From Oleimicrobium sp037445575 (GTDB lineage: Bacteria; Zhuqueibacterota; Zhuqueibacteria; JANLFK01; Oleimicrobiaceae), in the NCBI GenBank assembly GCA_037445575.1, contig JBBIKH010000157.1, forward strand, positions 1 to 8,552: 8,552 bases of DNA, written 5' to 3'. The translations under genes were made by a program, and so were the position numbers. This document shows, piece after piece, positions 6,979 to 8,552 of this stretch (positions are counted from its first letter, which is position 1; every line of letters begins with the position of its first letter). The notes below the pieces were generated by a model that worked only from the letters and a program-made list of their open reading frames with translations, had not been told where the DNA came from and searched no databases.

Positions 6979-8271
6979 TCAGGAAAGCCCATACTTGATG
7001 ACCCGCTCCACCGCCTCGCAAAACCGGTCGGTCTCCTCCAGCGTGGTGTACACATTCGGACTGACGCGAATCCCCTCAAACTCTGGGTGCTTGATGGCCG
7101 CCACCAGGATGCGATGGCGCTCCCACAGATGCTGGGCCAAAGCCGCAGAGTCCACCCCTTCGACCTGGAAGGTGCCCAAGCCACTGAATACACCCGGCTT
7201 AAGGCTGGTGTGCAAGCGCACCCGCTCGTGCTGGAGGAGCCGCTTTGCCCACCGGTCGCGCAGATACAGCAACCGTGCCTCCTTCCGTTTTGCTCCTATC
7301 CCCTGGTGGAAGGCCAACGCCTCGGCGATCGCCAAATACGGCGCTGCAGGGTGCGTGCCAATCTCCTCGAACTTGCGGATGTCGCCCTCCATTTCGGCTG
7401 GCGCGGCCATGAGCGGCCAAAGCTGGCGGATCTTCTCCTTCCGCACGTACAGAAATCCGGTGCCATGGGGCGCGCATAGCCACTTGTGCAAGCTCGTCGC
7501 GTAATAGTCGCAGTCCAGGTCCTCATGAACGAAGTCGAGGTGCGCGAAGGCATGCGCCCCATCGACGATGACCGGTATTCCCCTGGCGCGCGCCATCTGC
7601 ACAACCGGCTTGACGGGAAGAATCTGGCCGGTAAGGTTGATGACATGGCACATGAGGATCGCCCTGGTCCTGGCCGTAATGTTCGCCGCAAACAGCGACA
7701 CAACCTTGTCCGGGTCTTCGGCAGGCACGGGCAACGAGAACTGCCGCAGCACTATCCCCTCGCGCCGTTCCCGTTGCTTCCAGGTGGTGATCATGCGCGG
7801 GTAGTCCTGCGTGGTAGTGAGCACTTCGTCTCCCGGCTTGAGGTCGAGGCCGAACTGGCAGATCTGCAGCCCCTCGGAGGCGTTGCGCGTCAGGGCGATC
7901 TCCTCGGCATCGCAGCCAAACGCGGCAGCCAACTGTCTGCGCACCGGCTCCCGCTGCGGCTCCAAGACCTGCCACATCGAGTAGCAAGGAGCCTTGTTGC
8001 CAAAGTCCCAATGCCTTCTCAGCGCCTCCATCACGCCTGCAGGCGACGGCGAGACGGCACCGTTGTTCAAGTTGATCAGCGTGCGGTCCACCACAAAGGC
8101 CTGCTGCACTTCGAACCAGAGAGGCTCCTCAGTTGCTGCCTCCTGCGGAGTGCCCACATATTCCGCAAGCGCAGCCAGTGCCCGCCGCATCCCTACAGGG
8201 TGCAGGGCGACCACGCTGGCTGCGGCTGCAGGCACGGCCATCACACCGAGGAACTGGCGGCGAGTATACAT
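6979..8271 (-). CDS. Tat-exported class V aminotransferase (isopenicillin-N-epimerase-like)
   Basis: 430 residues. The ATG at 8271 follows a GGGGTGG ribosome-site-like run. Residues 3-9, T-R-R-Q-F-L-G, are a twin-arginine export motif, followed by an alanine-rich hydrophobic stretch (10-23), which implies the enzyme folds with its cofactor and is then exported. The PLP fold-type I domain begins near 55 with I-N-L-N-N-G-A-V-S-P-S-P (66-77), typical of the isopenicillin-N-epimerase-like branch. T-R-N-A-S-E-G-L at 128-135 binds the PLP phosphate, D237 in V-I-V-D-G-A-H contacts the ring nitrogen, K263 in S-L-H-K-W is the Schiff-base lysine, and R402 in R-V-S-P-N-V-Y is the likely carboxylate-binding arginine. 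Members carry out epimerase, transaminase, lyase or desulfurase chemistry on amino acids; which applies here is unknown. It is followed after 30 bases by a secreted peptidase, which suggests amino-acid or peptide metabolism outside the cytoplasm. Confidence 0.9.
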   Translation of the reverse strand: MYTRRQFLGVMAVPAAAASVVALHPVGMRRALAALAEYVGTPQEAATEEPLWFEVQQAFVVDRTLINLNNGAVSPSPAGVMEALRRHWDFGNKAPCYSMWQVLEPQREPVRRQLAAAFGCDAEEIALTRNASEGLQICQFGLDLKPGDEVLTTTQDYPRMITTWKQRERREGIVLRQFSLPVPAEDPDKVVSLFAANITARTRAILMCHVINLTGQILPVKPVVQMARARGIPVIVDGAHAFAHLDFVHEDLDCDYYATSLHKWLCAPHGTGFLYVRKEKIRQLWPLMAAPAEMEGDIRKFEEIGTHPAAPYLAIAEALAFHQGIGAKRKEARLLYLRDRWAKRLLQHERVRLHTSLKPGVFSGLGTFQVEGVDSAALAQHLWERHRILVAAIKHPEFEGIRVSPNVYTTLEETDRFCEAVERVIKYGLS

Positions 8272-8309
8272 GCGCCACCCCTTTCACGCAAGATTACGTG
8301 TCCGTTTCG

Positions 8310-8552
8310 CTAATGTGCTGGTTCTGCCCACTTCTCGCGCTCGAAAAGCCTGGCAATGCCCCAGAAACAGCCAACTGTAATAGCCAACAGCACCACTCCC
8401 AAGAGCGTTTGCCCCAGCACCAACTTGCCGATGCCGAAGAGCGCAGCGTACACCGCCACGATTCCCAACAACGCCCCGAGCACGTTTCGCCGCTTGAAGA
8501 GGCTTTCGGCCGTCCGCTCTTGCGGCATAGCGTCGGCGATCTTCTTCCAACC
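8310..8552 (-). CDS. Small two-helix membrane protein (start uncertain, may continue past window)
   Basis: I do not recognise this protein. From the ATG at 8528 it has 72 residues, with two hydrophobic helices at about 15-34 and 41-61, a basic K-R-R just before the first and a charged tail (F-E-R-E-K-W) after the second. By the positive-inside tendency both ends would face the cytoplasm. The frame stays open for eight more codons to the window edge (G-W-K-K-I-A-D-A) and reads like protein, while the nearest ribosome-site-like run (GGAAGAAG) is about 12 bases from the ATG, which is long. The true start may therefore be outside the window. It lies 38 bases before the aminotransferase gene in the same direction and may be the operon's first visible member. 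It could be a small membrane-anchoring or accessory protein, but nothing specific supports this. Confidence 0.6.
   Translation of the reverse strand, partial: GWKKIADAMPQERTAESLFKRRNVLGALLGIVAVYAALFGIGKLVLGQTLLGVVLLAITVGCFWGIARLFEREKWAEPAH

Noticed and set aside
7486..8313. A 275-codon open frame on the plus strand
   Set aside because: It is antisense to the PLP-binding region of the class V aminotransferase; composition is typical of a shadow frame.

Overview
The window is a compact, GC-rich bacterial stretch with almost no non-coding DNA: eight protein genes, no RNA genes, no mobile elements and no CRISPR. The content fits an uncultured Gram-negative-type bacterium of the FCB/KSB1/Latescibacteria kind. 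The signs are a Tat-exported class V aminotransferase, a secreted S9 peptidase, strong GGAGG ribosome sites and a modular phospholipid-headgroup cluster. That placement is a guess from gene style, not from any marker gene.

Layout. A gene truncated by the left edge runs rightward and ends at 445; it looks like the C-terminal part of a CDP-alcohol phosphatidyltransferase. All the rest is on the minus strand. Read in the direction of transcription, from right to left, the order is: a small two-helix membrane protein (may continue past the right edge); a Tat-signal, PLP-dependent class V aminotransferase of the isopenicillin-N-epimerase type; a secreted S9 prolyl-oligopeptidase-family peptidase; a SagB-type nitroreductase with an N-terminal signal segment; a cytoplasmic GH127-like (DUF1680) glycosidase with the E-x-C...C-C zinc motif; a 95-base gap with a small hairpin; a LicC-like nucleotidyltransferase; and a multi-helix flippase-like membrane protein. 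The last of these overlaps the rightward gene tail to tail by 26 bases.

How they may work together. The left third reads as a lipid- or glycan-headgroup module: a cytidylyltransferase would make a CDP-activated polar alcohol, a CDP-alcohol phosphatidyltransferase would transfer it to a lipid or second alcohol, and the UPF0104/LPG-synthase-TM-like protein would move the product across the membrane. The substrate cannot be read from the sequence. The right two thirds is a probable operon (gaps of 38, 30 and 72 bases, then stop/start coupling) mixing three probable exported enzymes (PLP enzyme, peptidase, flavoenzyme) with a cytoplasmic sugar hydrolase. Peptide or amino-acid processing in the periplasm is a reasonable but unproven theme.

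No complete, clearly new defence or mobile system is visible. The most interesting points are the split, convergent headgroup module and the unusual company of the exported SagB-type flavoenzyme.
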